NCBI GenBank assembly: GCA_030432755.1
Contig: JAUILZ010000005.1
Location: forward strand, 62,001-126,000
Source: Gammaproteobacteria bacterium
Lineage (GTDB): Bacteria > Pseudomonadota > Gammaproteobacteria > Arenicellales > Poriferihabitantaceae
DNA: 64,000 bases
Reading direction: 5' to 3'
Below are positions 26,126 through 34,207 of this stretch, in pieces. The notes beneath the pieces were generated by a model, which searched no databases, had not been told where the DNA came from, and worked only from the letters and a program-made list of their open reading frames with translations. Made by a program: the position numbers and the translations under genes. The stretch's first letter is position 1. Each line of letters begins with the position of its first letter.

Positions 26126-27084
26126 GGAGGCTCCCCCAGGGTGATCAGCCTGCCATGAAATTCCAGCGCCTCCCGCCTGAACCGCGCAAGCAATGATGGT
26201 TCGGTGGCCAGGTGTTCCACCACGCACCACAGGTTCCACGACCGGTAGAGCCCCCAGTCGGGCTGCTCGATCTCGCAGTTCGGCAACCTGTAGTGCAGCG
26301 TCGGACGTGCATTGATACGTGAATCGTCGAGTGCGTTGTCCACGCGATCCGCATCGAGGTGGCGGAACAGCGGCAGCATGTCGAGGGCGCGGTTGCGGGT
26401 GGGATTGAACTCGAGGTAGTCGTCGATCAACGTCTCCAGTGGAAGCTCGTCCCCGGCCTCCAGGACGCGCACCAGGTAGTCCGCGGGGAAGCGATCGATA
26501 TAGGGCGTGATGCGACGCGTCAGGTCCACCGCGTTGGTCTCGATCAGCCAGTCCTGGGCGACGAGGAATGCCTGCAGGTAGGCGAGTACGGTAGCGGTTC
26601 CGGTATCCGGCAGTTCCGGATTGATGTGCACGCCGAAGGCATAGATCGGCGAACCGCCGGTGCCGCGCGCGCCGCGTTTGCGCAAAGTATTCACTACCGG
26701 GTCCAGTTCCGCCAGCCGATCCAGCGGCACCGGTGGACAGACCAGTTCCGCGGGCACTACCTGTCCCGCGATCCGGGTGAGCTGTTCCATCAGCGTGTCG
26801 TCCTCGGGATTGGACGCCTGTTCCGACTCCCGCGTCTCCACCCGCTCCCGCGCGCGCGCCTTGACGAACTGCCAGTCGAGCTCGATGCGGAACTTGCCGA
26901 GCGCCTCGGTTTCGACCTCGTACTCCGCCTCGGACAGCTTGTTCACCGTGCCGGGCAGGTGATCGATCACGGAGTCCACCACCGCGTCCAGGGGTATACC
27001 GGCGAATTCCAGCTCGAATCCGGCGCGCCGCGTCTGGCCCGCCGCGGTTGCAGAACGCGCGGGTTGGAGGTATTCCCCGCTCAC
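26077..27084 (-). CDS. Putative amidoligase (Amidoligase_2, COOH-NH2 ligase fold)
   Basis: 335 residues with the signature GFELEF (22-27) and the later FGVHINPEL (150-158), giving the Glu and His/Asn positions of the glutamine-synthetase-like metal site. The remainder is helical and ends in HPELDRIQQDLLSA. Members of this family are predicted ATP-dependent amide-bond formers acting on small molecules or peptides; none in this subgroup is characterised to my knowledge. It is the first gene of the minus-strand series and overlaps the amidotransferase. The 170-base gap to eutB (27255) would hold two divergent promoters. Confidence 0.8.
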   Translation of the reverse strand: MSGEYLQPARSATAAGQTRRAGFELEFAGIPLDAVVDSVIDHLPGTVNKLSEAEYEVETEALGKFRIELDWQFVKARARERVETRESEQASNPEDDTLMEQLTRIAGQVVPAELVCPPVPLDRLAELDPVVNTLRKRGARGTGGSPIYAFGVHINPELPDTGTATVLAYLQAFLVAQDWLIETNAVDLTRRITPYIDRFPADYLVRVLEAGDELPLETLIDDYLEFNPTRNRALDMLPLFRHLDADRVDNALDDSRINARPTLHYRLPNCEIEQPDWGLYRSWNLWCVVEHLATEPSLLARFRREALEFHGRLITLGEPPWHPELDRIQQDLLSA

Positions 27085-27254
27085 GGGTGGGACGACTCGT
27101 CCCTAAGCTGGGGCCAGCGGTAGTTCGGGGATACAGGCATGGCACCATGTTAACAAAATGCGCGCCGGCAGCCGTGATGTCGTGCAGCCGCGACTGCGGT
27201 TTTGCGTTTTTCCAGCGCCTGCTTTATGTTGACAACGCCAGTAGACCACTTCCA

Positions 27255-28250
27255 ATGACCGCCAACCCTGCCATCACCCCCGCCATGATCGAGCGGGCCC
27301 GGGAGCGTATCCGGGAACACGTGCGCGTTACGCCGATGGTTGCGTCGGCGTCACTGACCGAACGCATGGGCGTGCCGGTATCGCTCAAGCTCGAACACCA
27401 GCAGGACACTGGCAGCTTCAAGCTGCGCGGCGCCACCAATGCCATCCTCAAGCTCGACGAAGGCGGCCGGGCGCGCGGCGTGGTGGGAGCCTCCACCGGC
27501 AATCACGGCCGCGGCCTCGCGCGCGCGGCGGCGCGGGCCGGGGTGCGCTGCGTGATCTGCATGTCGTCGCTCGTGCCGGCCAACAAGGTGGAGGGCATTC
27601 GCGGCGAGGGTGCCGAGGTGCGCATCGTCGGCAAATCCCAGGATGACGCCCAGGTGGAAGTGGACCGACTGGTGACGGAGGAAGGCATGACCATGATCCC
27701 GCCCTTCGACCACGCCGACGTCATCACCGGCCAGGGCACGCTCGGCCTGGAGATCCACGACCAGGCGCCGGAGATAGACACCGTGCTCGTGCAGCTTTCA
27801 GGCGGCGGCCTGATATCCGGGGTCGCGCTGGCGCTCAAGAGCCGCAATCCGGACATTCGCGTGATCGGCGTCTCCATGGAGCGCGGCGCGGCGATGCATG
27901 CAAGCCTCGCCGCCGGCAAGCCGGTGCTGGTCGAGGAGCTGCCCACGCTGGCGGATTCCCTCGGTGGCGGCATCGGCCTCGACAACCGCCATACCTTCGA
28001 CATGGTGCGCTCGCTGGTGGACGAGGTAGTGCTCGTCAGCGAGGCGGAAATCGCCGCCGGCATCCGCCACGCCTATTTCGAGGAACGCCAGGTGATCGAG
28101 GGCTCCGGCGCTGTGAGTGTCGCCGCGCTGCTCGCGGGCAAGGTGAAGCCCGGTGGTCCCGCGGTTGCCCTGCTGAGCGGCGGCAACATCGACACGGCGC
28201 TCCATTTCCGGGTCCTGTCCGGCGAGGACGTCGACGTGGCGGAAGAATAG
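27255..28250 (+). CDS. eutB: EutB: threonine-dehydratase-like enzyme of hydroxyectoine utilisation
   Basis: 331 residues, fold-type II PLP enzyme. The cofactor lysine is in DTGSFKLRGA (Lys56), with GASTGNHGRGLARAA for phosphate binding, QLSGGGLISG and LLSGGNID. By itself it could be threonine dehydratase or serine racemase. The call as EutB rests on its being followed, three bases later, by an ornithine-cyclodeaminase-like eutC and then by doeA and doeB. EutB is thought to act with EutA and EutC in turning 5-hydroxyectoine into ectoine. ATG 27255 fits the family start. Confidence 0.8.
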   Translation: MTANPAITPAMIERARERIREHVRVTPMVASASLTERMGVPVSLKLEHQQDTGSFKLRGATNAILKLDEGGRARGVVGASTGNHGRGLARAAARAGVRCVICMSSLVPANKVEGIRGEGAEVRIVGKSQDDAQVEVDRLVTEEGMTMIPPFDHADVITGQGTLGLEIHDQAPEIDTVLVQLSGGGLISGVALALKSRNPDIRVIGVSMERGAAMHASLAAGKPVLVEELPTLADSLGGGIGLDNRHTFDMVRSLVDEVVLVSEAEIAAGIRHAYFEERQVIEGSGAVSVAALLAGKVKPGGPAVALLSGGNIDTALHFRVLSGEDVDVAEE

Positions 28251-28253
28251 ACG

Positions 28254-29246
28254 ATGCCCAGGATCACCATTCTCACCGAGGAAGAACTTCGCCACGTGGT
28301 GGCGCTCGACGCCGAGGCAGTGAACTGCATCGAGTCAGCATTCGCCACCCTGGCGAGCGGCACGGTGGTCATGCCGCCGATCCTCTCCATGGCCATCGCC
28401 GCCCATCACGGCGAGGTGGACGTCAAGACGGCTTACGTCCCCGGGATCGACAGCTTCGCGATCAAGGTCTCTCCCGGCTTCTTCGACAATCCGAAAATCG
28501 GCCTGCCGAGCACCTCCGGCCTCATGATCCTGTTCTCCGCGCGCACCGGAATGCTGGAGGCGCTGCTGCTCGACAACGGTTATCTTACAGACGTGCGCAC
28601 CGCCGCCGCGGGGGCGGTGGCGGCGCGTCACCTGTCGCGGGAGGACGCGAGCAGCGCCTGCATCCTCGGCGCCGGCCTCCAGGCGCGGCTCCAGCTCCAG
28701 GCGCTGTGCCTGGTCAGGCCGATCGAGCGCGCGGCGATCTGGGCGCGCGACCCGGCGAAGGCAAAAGTCGCCGCGGCGGACATGACGGACCACCTGAACC
28801 TGCCCGTGAGTGCGCTTGCGGACCCCGCCGAAGCGGTGGCGGACGTAGACATCGTCGTCACCACCACCCCCGCCACCGAACCGGTGTTGCGCGCGGACTG
28901 GCTGCGCCCGGGCCAGCACGTGACCGCCATGGGCTCGGACCAGGACAACAAGAACGAACTCGAACCCGGCTGCCTCGCGAAGGCGACCCTCTACGTGCCC
29001 GACCGGCAGTCGCAGACGGCTGTACTGGGCGAACTGCGCAGCGCAATGGCCGCCGGACTGGTCAAGCCGGACAGCAAGTTCGCGGAGCTGGGCGACATCG
29101 TCGCCGGCAAGGCCACCGGGCGCGCGTCACCGCAAGACATTACCATCTGCGACCTCACCGGCACCGGGCTGCAGGATACCGCCATCGCGACCTTTGCCAG
29201 CGCACGGGCAAAGGCAGCGGGTAGCGGCACTTCGTTCGAAAGCTGA
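28254..29246 (+). CDS. eutC: EutC: ornithine cyclodeaminase/mu-crystallin-family protein of ectoine utilisation
   Basis: 330 residues. Substrate region KVSPGFFDNPKIGLPSTSGLMILF, then LTDVRTAAAGAVAARHLS, the Rossmann loop ILGAGLQARLQLQAL (NAD(P) binding), and VVTTTPATEPVLRADWL. These define the OCD/mu-crystallin family. Position directly behind eutB (gap 3 bases) and ahead of doeA points to EutC of hydroxyectoine breakdown rather than proline synthesis. The exact reaction is not firmly established for the family. Confidence 0.82.
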   Translation: MPRITILTEEELRHVVALDAEAVNCIESAFATLASGTVVMPPILSMAIAAHHGEVDVKTAYVPGIDSFAIKVSPGFFDNPKIGLPSTSGLMILFSARTGMLEALLLDNGYLTDVRTAAAGAVAARHLSREDASSACILGAGLQARLQLQALCLVRPIERAAIWARDPAKAKVAAADMTDHLNLPVSALADPAEAVADVDIVVTTTPATEPVLRADWLRPGQHVTAMGSDQDNKNELEPGCLAKATLYVPDRQSQTAVLGELRSAMAAGLVKPDSKFAELGDIVAGKATGRASPQDITICDLTGTGLQDTAIATFASARAKAAGSGTSFES

Positions 29247-29523
29247 CTAAAGAATCTTCGCGGTCACCAGGCTTTCGAGATGCCTGCTCATGATCGCATT
29301 CAGCCTTGCCTGCCCCCTGGCGCTGGCCGGGTAGTGGTAGAAACTCACCGCCAGTGCCTGCTGACCCTGTCCTGGTGAATAACTGGTTGGACGCTTCATG
29401 GCAATCTCGCAATACGATGTTTTTTCGACCGGATGGACAGCAGGGACACGACGGCAAGCAGGACGGCATACAGCGCGATCGCAGGTTACCGAAATCCCGG
29501 TGTTTGCGGGTACCATCCGCCCC
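29247..29523. other. Intergenic gap; a 50-codon minus-strand frame only
   Basis: The 277 bases between eutC and the DUF2946 gene hold one short minus-strand frame (ATG 29399 to the stop at 29247, starting MKRPTSYSPGQG). It has no recognisable domain, signal or ribosome-binding site. It could be a small protein, but I cannot support it as a gene. No terminator hairpin is evident behind eutC. Confidence 0.3.
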
Positions 29524-29883
29524 ATGAACCTGCGAACACGACATGCCCTGGCACGAGTCCTGCTGCTGGCGCTCGTGTTTCGCGTGGGCCTCGGGTTCGG
29601 CCATGGCCCGGTGGTATCGGATCTGCCCGATACGCTGGCACAGTCCTTCTGCGGGCCATTACCTACGTCGGAAATCCCAGGGGTTCCCTACCAGGGATGC
29701 CCGATCTGTCATGCGCTTGCCTGGGCTGCCGACATGGGTCATGGGCTGGTTTCTGGCGAGTCATTGCTACGACTGGACTTCGACAGGTCAACCCCGCATG
29801 CGGCTCGTGAACCGCTGTTCTACGACATACCCGGTCACCGCCTTTACCGCCCGAGAGCGCCGCCAGGCCTGGCGGCAGCCTGA
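29524..29883 (+). CDS. DUF2946-like small exported cysteine/histidine protein
   Basis: 119 residues. The N-terminal hydrophobic segment (ALARVLLLALVFRVGLGF) acts as signal or anchor. The remainder has SFCGPLPTSE, GCPICHALAW and a scattered His set, a typical CxxCH-type metal- or haem-binding layout seen in DUF2946 proteins. These are commonly found near copper-handling genes, and here the PCuAC gene follows 124 bases downstream. A role in periplasmic copper handling is inference. Start ATG 29524. Confidence 0.55.
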   Translation: MNLRTRHALARVLLLALVFRVGLGFGHGPVVSDLPDTLAQSFCGPLPTSEIPGVPYQGCPICHALAWAADMGHGLVSGESLLRLDFDRSTPHAAREPLFYDIPGHRLYRPRAPPGLAAA

Positions 29884-30007
29884 ATCCCTGATTTTTTTTA
29901 AGACCCCGGCAGGGGCATTGCCTGGTAGTGATGTTTCCTGCGCGGTCGCAGCCCGTCCGGCACCTCCGGACGCGCCCCGATACAACTGATTTACCGGAAA
30001 AGATTCC

Positions 30008-30556
30008 ATGAACATGTCATTTAAATCCCGTCGCTCGATGGCGGCTTTACTCTCACTCCTGGTACTTGCCCTCTCCGCGGGCATCCCTCGACTCGCCACC
30101 GCGATGGACGGCCTCATGCTCGATGATGCCTGGTCGCGCCCGTTGCCACCCACCGCGGCGAACGGCGCGGCCTACCTCGTGATCCACAATCACGGCGCTC
30201 ACGCAGATCGCCTGGTTGGCGGATCCAGTGATATCGCCGAACGAGTGGAAGTGCACGACCACGTGATGGATGGCGACCTGATGAAAATGGTCCGGCTCGA
30301 AGGCGCCGATATTCCTGCAGGGGAGGTGGTGACATTCAAGCCCCACGGCCTGCACGTGATGCTGCTTGGCCTTACCCGTCCACTCGTGGAAGGGGAGCAG
30401 TACACACTGACCCTGGAATTCGAGCAGGCCGGCAACCAGGAAATTACCGTGGTCGTCGAGGATCGTGGCATGGGCGACATGCAGCACGGTGAACACGGCG
30501 AGCATGGTGATCACGGCGAAAAGAAACACGAGGAGCACGGCGGTACCGGTTCCTGA
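30008..30556 (+). CDS. PCuA(C) periplasmic copper chaperone with His-rich tail
   Basis: 182 residues. The signal peptide (MAALLSLLVLALSAGI, cleavage near ATA) is followed by the PCuAC core: DDAWSRPLPPTAANGAAYLVI, then the Cu(I)-binding set His/Met in HVMDGDLMKM and HGLHVMLLGL, the spacing expected for the H(M)x10Mx21HxM motif. The C-terminus adds a metal-binding tail of GEHGEHGDHGEKKHEEH type. Such proteins deliver copper to the CuA or CuB sites of cytochrome oxidase. It sits inside the ectoine gene region without an obvious link to it. Confidence 0.88.
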   Translation: MNMSFKSRRSMAALLSLLVLALSAGIPRLATAMDGLMLDDAWSRPLPPTAANGAAYLVIHNHGAHADRLVGGSSDIAERVEVHDHVMDGDLMKMVRLEGADIPAGEVVTFKPHGLHVMLLGLTRPLVEGEQYTLTLEFEQAGNQEITVVVEDRGMGDMQHGEHGEHGDHGEKKHEEHGGTGS

Positions 30557-30569
30557 GCCGATCGCGGGT

Positions 30570-30600
30570 GGGGCCTGCGGCGATAACCGCTGTCGGCCCC
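30570..30600 (+). terminator. Stem-loop downstream of the copper chaperone gene
   Basis: GGGGCC (30570-30575) can pair with GGCCCC (30595-30600), with an inner GCGG-CGATAA-CCGC hairpin stacked inside. There is no T-run behind it, so it is at best a factor-dependent terminator or an RNA-stabilising structure. It lies 14 bases after the PCuAC stop codon and ahead of doeA. Confidence 0.4.
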
Positions 30601-30772
30601 GCATCCACATTTCGGGGCGATTGACCGCGCCGGGGCTGCCTTCCCGATCGGTGTAACGCTTCCCTGCGGGGCGCTGCCGGCCGCGGCCAGCTTTGTCACG
30701 AGGGCGACCGGGCTATTGCACGGCCCACCGGCTTCCTAGTACCTTCCGCGGATTGTCCGGATAGCCGCCACC

Positions 30773-31960
30773 ATGATCGTAACCTCGCTCCACTTCAGCC
30801 GGGACGAATACCTTACCCGCATCGGCAAGGTGCGCCAGTCCATGGCCGCCCGCGACCTCGACCTGTTGATCGTCTCGGACCCGTCCAACATGGCCTGGCT
30901 CACGGGTTATGACGGCTGGTCATTCTACGTTCACCAGTGCGTGTTGCTCGGCATGGAAGGCGAGCCGGTATGGTACGGGCGCGGCCAGGACGCCAACGGT
31001 GCGCTCCGCACCTGTTTCATGTCGGCGGATAACATCATCGGCTACGCCGACCACTACGTGCAGTCCACCGAGCGCCACCCCATGGACTTTCTCGCCACCT
31101 GTATCGCGGAACGCGGTGGTGACAGCGGACGGATCGGGGTGGAGATGGACAATTACTGGTTCTCCGCGGCGGCTTACGCCTCGCTGCAAAAGAACCTCCC
31201 GAAGGCCAGTTTCCACGACGCCACCGCACTGGTGAACTGGCAGCGCGCGGTGAAGTCCGAGCAGGAACTCGCCTACATGCGGAGCGCGGCGCGCATCGTC
31301 GAGCGGATGCACCGGCGCATCGTGGAGAAGATCGAACCCGGCCTGCGCAAGTGCGACCTGGTGGCGGAAATCTACGACGCGTCACTACGCTTCGATGCGG
31401 ACATCGGCATCGGCGGCGATTACCCCGCGCTCGTGCCGTTGCTGCCGTCGGGCTCCGACGCAGCAGCACCACATCTCACCTGGGACGATCGGCCGATGGT
31501 AGAGGGCGAGGGCACGTTCTTCGAGATCGCCGGCGTGGTGCACCGCTACCACTGCCCGCTGTCGCGCACGGTGTTTCTCGGTAAGCCGACGCAGACCTTC
31601 CTCGATGCCGAGGCGGCGGTGCTGGAAGGCATGGAGGCCGGCCTCGAGAAGGCGAAGGCGGGCAATGTCTGCGAGGACATCGCCAACGCCTTCTTCGCGG
31701 TGCTGAAGAAGCACGGCATCACCAAGGACAACCGCACCGGCTATCCCATCGGCATTTCCTATCCCCCGGACTGGGGTGAGCGGACGATGTCGCTACGCCC
31801 GGGCGACCGCTCGGTACTCGAGACCAACATGACCTTTCATTTCATGACCGGCCTGTGGATGGAGGACTGGGGCTTCGAAATCACCGAGAGCATCGTCATC
31901 GGCGAGAACGGGCCGGAATGCCTGGCGAACGTGCCGCGCAAGCTGTTCGTGAAGGCGTAA
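30773..31960 (+). CDS. doeA: DoeA (EutD): ectoine hydrolase, creatinase-like M24 fold
   Basis: 395 residues. The N-terminal creatinase-like domain (DLDLLIVSDPSNMAWLTGYDGWSFYVHQ) includes the GYDGWSFYVHQ and YGRGQDANGALRT segments typical of ectoine hydrolase. The C-terminal pita-bread domain has EGTFFEIAGVVHRYHCPLSRTVFLG and DWGFEITESIVIGE. The enzyme opens the ectoine ring to N-acetyl-2,4-diaminobutyrate, the substrate of DoeB encoded 1.2 kb downstream. It is a separate unit from eutBC, since the copper genes intervene. Start ATG 30773. Confidence 0.88.
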   Translation: MIVTSLHFSRDEYLTRIGKVRQSMAARDLDLLIVSDPSNMAWLTGYDGWSFYVHQCVLLGMEGEPVWYGRGQDANGALRTCFMSADNIIGYADHYVQSTERHPMDFLATCIAERGGDSGRIGVEMDNYWFSAAAYASLQKNLPKASFHDATALVNWQRAVKSEQELAYMRSAARIVERMHRRIVEKIEPGLRKCDLVAEIYDASLRFDADIGIGGDYPALVPLLPSGSDAAAPHLTWDDRPMVEGEGTFFEIAGVVHRYHCPLSRTVFLGKPTQTFLDAEAAVLEGMEAGLEKAKAGNVCEDIANAFFAVLKKHGITKDNRTGYPIGISYPPDWGERTMSLRPGDRSVLETNMTFHFMTGLWMEDWGFEITESIVIGENGPECLANVPRKLFVKA

Positions 31961-31990
31961 CGCGTTGCGTGGCGGCCGGCGCCCGGCTTG

Positions 31991-32551
31991 CTACCCCGAC
32001 GGGCTGTCGTGATAGCGGTATCGGGCTTCCGCGTCCCGGAATATGCCCCTGACCCTGTCGATATCCCAGGGTAGTTCCTCGAGTGTCTCGTGGTCCCACT
32101 CGCTGCGCTCCTCGGGAGGATCGAAGAAGTCGCCGCCGTAGACGTGTATCGCGGTGGTCATCTTGCCGATGGGGTTGAGCACCGAGTGGATGATGTTCCT
32201 CCCCAGGGTTGCCACGTCGCCGACGCCCAGGGTTTTCGCGCCCGCGGCCTCGATGCTCGTCTCCGTTCGCTTCCAGAACACGTTGTCCTCGCGCCCTGAA
32301 TAGATGCCGATCACCGCGAACATCTGGTGATTGTGGGGCATCAGGGTCATGCACGGGGCCCAGGCGAAATCGAGGATCGTGAGGTCCTTTTCCCGGTACA
32401 GTGTCTTGATGCCGGCACTCTCCGGCGCGCCCAGCCCCGCGATCACCGCGGAAGGATCGGACACCGCCGCCTGCACCACTTCGCGCACCGCGGGCTGTCC
32501 TTCCTTCACCGCCGCCCGGCAGTCCTCGATGAAACGGTCTTTGTCGAACAT
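31991..32551 (-). CDS. Cysteine-dioxygenase-like cupin
   Basis: 186 residues. The cupin metal site is visible: His73 and His75 in MPHNHQMFAVIG and His122 in NIIHSVLNP, the 3-His arrangement of thiol dioxygenases (cysteine, 3-mercaptopropionate or cysteamine dioxygenase). The length is close to cysteine dioxygenase (about 200). The substrate is unknown. It is on the opposite strand between doeA and doeB, next to a second small dioxygenase-type gene, with no known link to ectoine. Confidence 0.72.
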   Translation of the reverse strand: MFDKDRFIEDCRAAVKEGQPAVREVVQAAVSDPSAVIAGLGAPESAGIKTLYREKDLTILDFAWAPCMTLMPHNHQMFAVIGIYSGREDNVFWKRTETSIEAAGAKTLGVGDVATLGRNIIHSVLNPIGKMTTAIHVYGGDFFDPPEERSEWDHETLEELPWDIDRVRGIFRDAEARYRYHDSPSG

Positions 32552-32642
32552 TGTCGCACCTGCTCCGGTTATTCCTGTCGGGGCAAAGATACCGGGGTTG
32601 GCGATCTAATACCACCGCCACCCGCTGGCCGGGATCATCTCG

Positions 32643-33002
32643 TCAGCGCTTGTCGCGGAAGATCTCCACCTTGAGCGGATGCGCCTCTCCCAGCCAGTAG
32701 GCATGGTCGGTGTGGTCCGCCATATCGTTGCCGGTCAGTCCGTGGACGAGGACGTCGAGACCCTTCCTGTTCGCCTCGAGCCAGGGGATGAGTGTGTCGA
32801 AGTCCCGTGCGTCGAACGAAACCTGGCAACTCCAGCAGGGATGCGGCCCTACCGGGCGCTCGTGGTGCCTCCCCACCTCGAGGCCAAAGCGCTCGCCGAT
32901 CTCGCGGCACAGGCGTTTCGCGAACTCACTGGTTAAGGCATCAAAGTAGACGTGCGCATGATAGTGTTCGTAGGCGTTGACCGGTTGCCTGCCTGTTGCC
33001 AT
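32643..33002 (-). CDS. DOPA 4,5-dioxygenase family protein
   Basis: 119 residues from ATG 33002. YEHYHAHVYFD at residues 11-21, then GRHHERPVGPHPCWSCQVSFD and HTDHAYWLGEAHPL, are the three His clusters of the small DOPA 4,5-dioxygenase (DODA) family, non-haem iron extradiol enzymes also found in bacteria with unclear substrates. It lies 91 bases upstream of the cupin gene in the same direction, so the two may be co-transcribed. The gap of 196 bases to doeB is divergent. Confidence 0.8.
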   Translation of the reverse strand: MATGRQPVNAYEHYHAHVYFDALTSEFAKRLCREIGERFGLEVGRHHERPVGPHPCWSCQVSFDARDFDTLIPWLEANRKGLDVLVHGLTGNDMADHTDHAYWLGEAHPLKVEIFRDKR

Positions 33003-33198
33003 ATCGTTGATCGCTCTCGGGTCCGGGCCGGAACATACCGGCGGCTTTCCTGCCCATATCGCAGAAACCCGTTCGTCCGTCAATGCCGACCCGACGGGAG
33101 TTGAACCCACTAGGCAGTTCACAGGGAGGCACCGTGATGGTTACCATCTCACCCCGTAGCAGTCGAGATTCCCGACAACCACCCGATACCCGAGCCAC

Positions 33199-34188
33199 GT
33201 GAAACCAAGCCCCATCACCTGCACCATCCCGCTGGACCAGGACGGCGTCCACCACGGCTTCCTGCGCCTCCCTTACAGTCGCGACGACTCCGCCTGGGGG
33301 TCCATCATGATCCCGGTAAGCGTCATCGCCAACGGCGAAGGGCCGACTGCCCTGCTGACCGGGGCCAATCACGGGGATGAGTACGAGGGGCCGGTGGCCC
33401 TGCAGGACCTGGCGCTGTACCTCGATCCGGCCAGCATCCAGGGCCGGGTGATCATCGTCCCCGCCTTCAACTACCCGGCGTTTCGCGCCGCCAGGCGGAC
33501 CTCGCCCATCGACGGCGGCAACCTGAACCGCGCGTTCCCCGGGCGTCCGGACGGCAACGTGACCGAAAAGATCGCGGACTATTTCAATCGCAGCCTGGTG
33601 CCCCAGGCGGACTACGTGCTCGACATCCATTCGGGTGGAAAGACCCTGGACTTCGTGCCCTTCGCCGCGGCCCACATCCTCGAGGACAAGGCGCAGCAGG
33701 CCGCCTGCGTGGCCGCGATGCAGGCCTTCAACGCACCCTATTCCATGATGCTGCTCGAGATCGACGCGGTGGGCATGTACGACTCCGCGGTGGAGGAACA
33801 GGGCAAGGTATTCGTTTCCACCGAGCTCGGTGGTGGCGGCACCCTGAGCGCGCGCTCGGTCGCCGTCGCGCGCAAGGGCGTGCGCAACTTTCTCATACAT
33901 GCCGGCATCCTGCGCGCGGAGCCGGTGGTGGAAGAGAGCATCAATCTCGACATGCCGGACGGCGACTGCTACGTGTTCTCGGAACACGACGGCCTGCTGG
34001 AGCCGGTGGTGGATCTCGGCCAGCCGGTGCACCGCGGCGACGTCATCGCCCGCGTCTGGCCGCTGGATCGCACCGGGGTGCATCCGGTGGAGTACACCGC
34101 CCTGTGTGACGGTATCCTCGCGGGACGCAACTTTCCCAGCCTGGTGAAGGTGGGGGACTGCCTCGGGGTGGTCGGAATCCTGGTCTGA
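33199..34188 (+). CDS. doeB: DoeB (EutE): N-acetyl-L-2,4-diaminobutyrate deacetylase
   Basis: 329 residues from GTG 33199 (no nearer ATG). M14-type zinc site: His58 and Glu61 in GANHGDEYEG and His144 in YVLDIHSGG; also the NLNRAFPG and STELGGGGTLS segments of the succinylglutamate desuccinylase/aspartoacylase superfamily. The neighbourhood with doeA identifies the DoeB branch, which frees 2,4-diaminobutyrate and acetate. The later DoeC/DoeD steps and a regulator are not in this window. Confidence 0.87.
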   Translation: MKPSPITCTIPLDQDGVHHGFLRLPYSRDDSAWGSIMIPVSVIANGEGPTALLTGANHGDEYEGPVALQDLALYLDPASIQGRVIIVPAFNYPAFRAARRTSPIDGGNLNRAFPGRPDGNVTEKIADYFNRSLVPQADYVLDIHSGGKTLDFVPFAAAHILEDKAQQAACVAAMQAFNAPYSMMLLEIDAVGMYDSAVEEQGKVFVSTELGGGGTLSARSVAVARKGVRNFLIHAGILRAEPVVEESINLDMPDGDCYVFSEHDGLLEPVVDLGQPVHRGDVIARVWPLDRTGVHPVEYTALCDGILAGRNFPSLVKVGDCLGVVGILV

Positions 34189-34207
34189 GACCCTTGGTCC
34201 AGCCCGC

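Noticed and set aside
25515-27148. Long minus-strand frame reading through amidoligase into the amidotransferase
   Set aside because: The first part is out of frame with the amidoligase domain (which is intact in another frame); only the part from TTG 26125 is meaningful, so this is not a fusion.
27255-29246. Ethanolamine utilisation meaning of eutB/eutC
   Set aside because: The proteins are a PLP dehydratase and an ornithine-cyclodeaminase homologue; the same symbols are used for ectoine utilisation, and doeA/doeB nearby support the latter.
29247-29399. 50-codon minus-strand frame
   Set aside because: Too short, without a ribosome-binding site or family resemblance; mentioned only as content of the gap.
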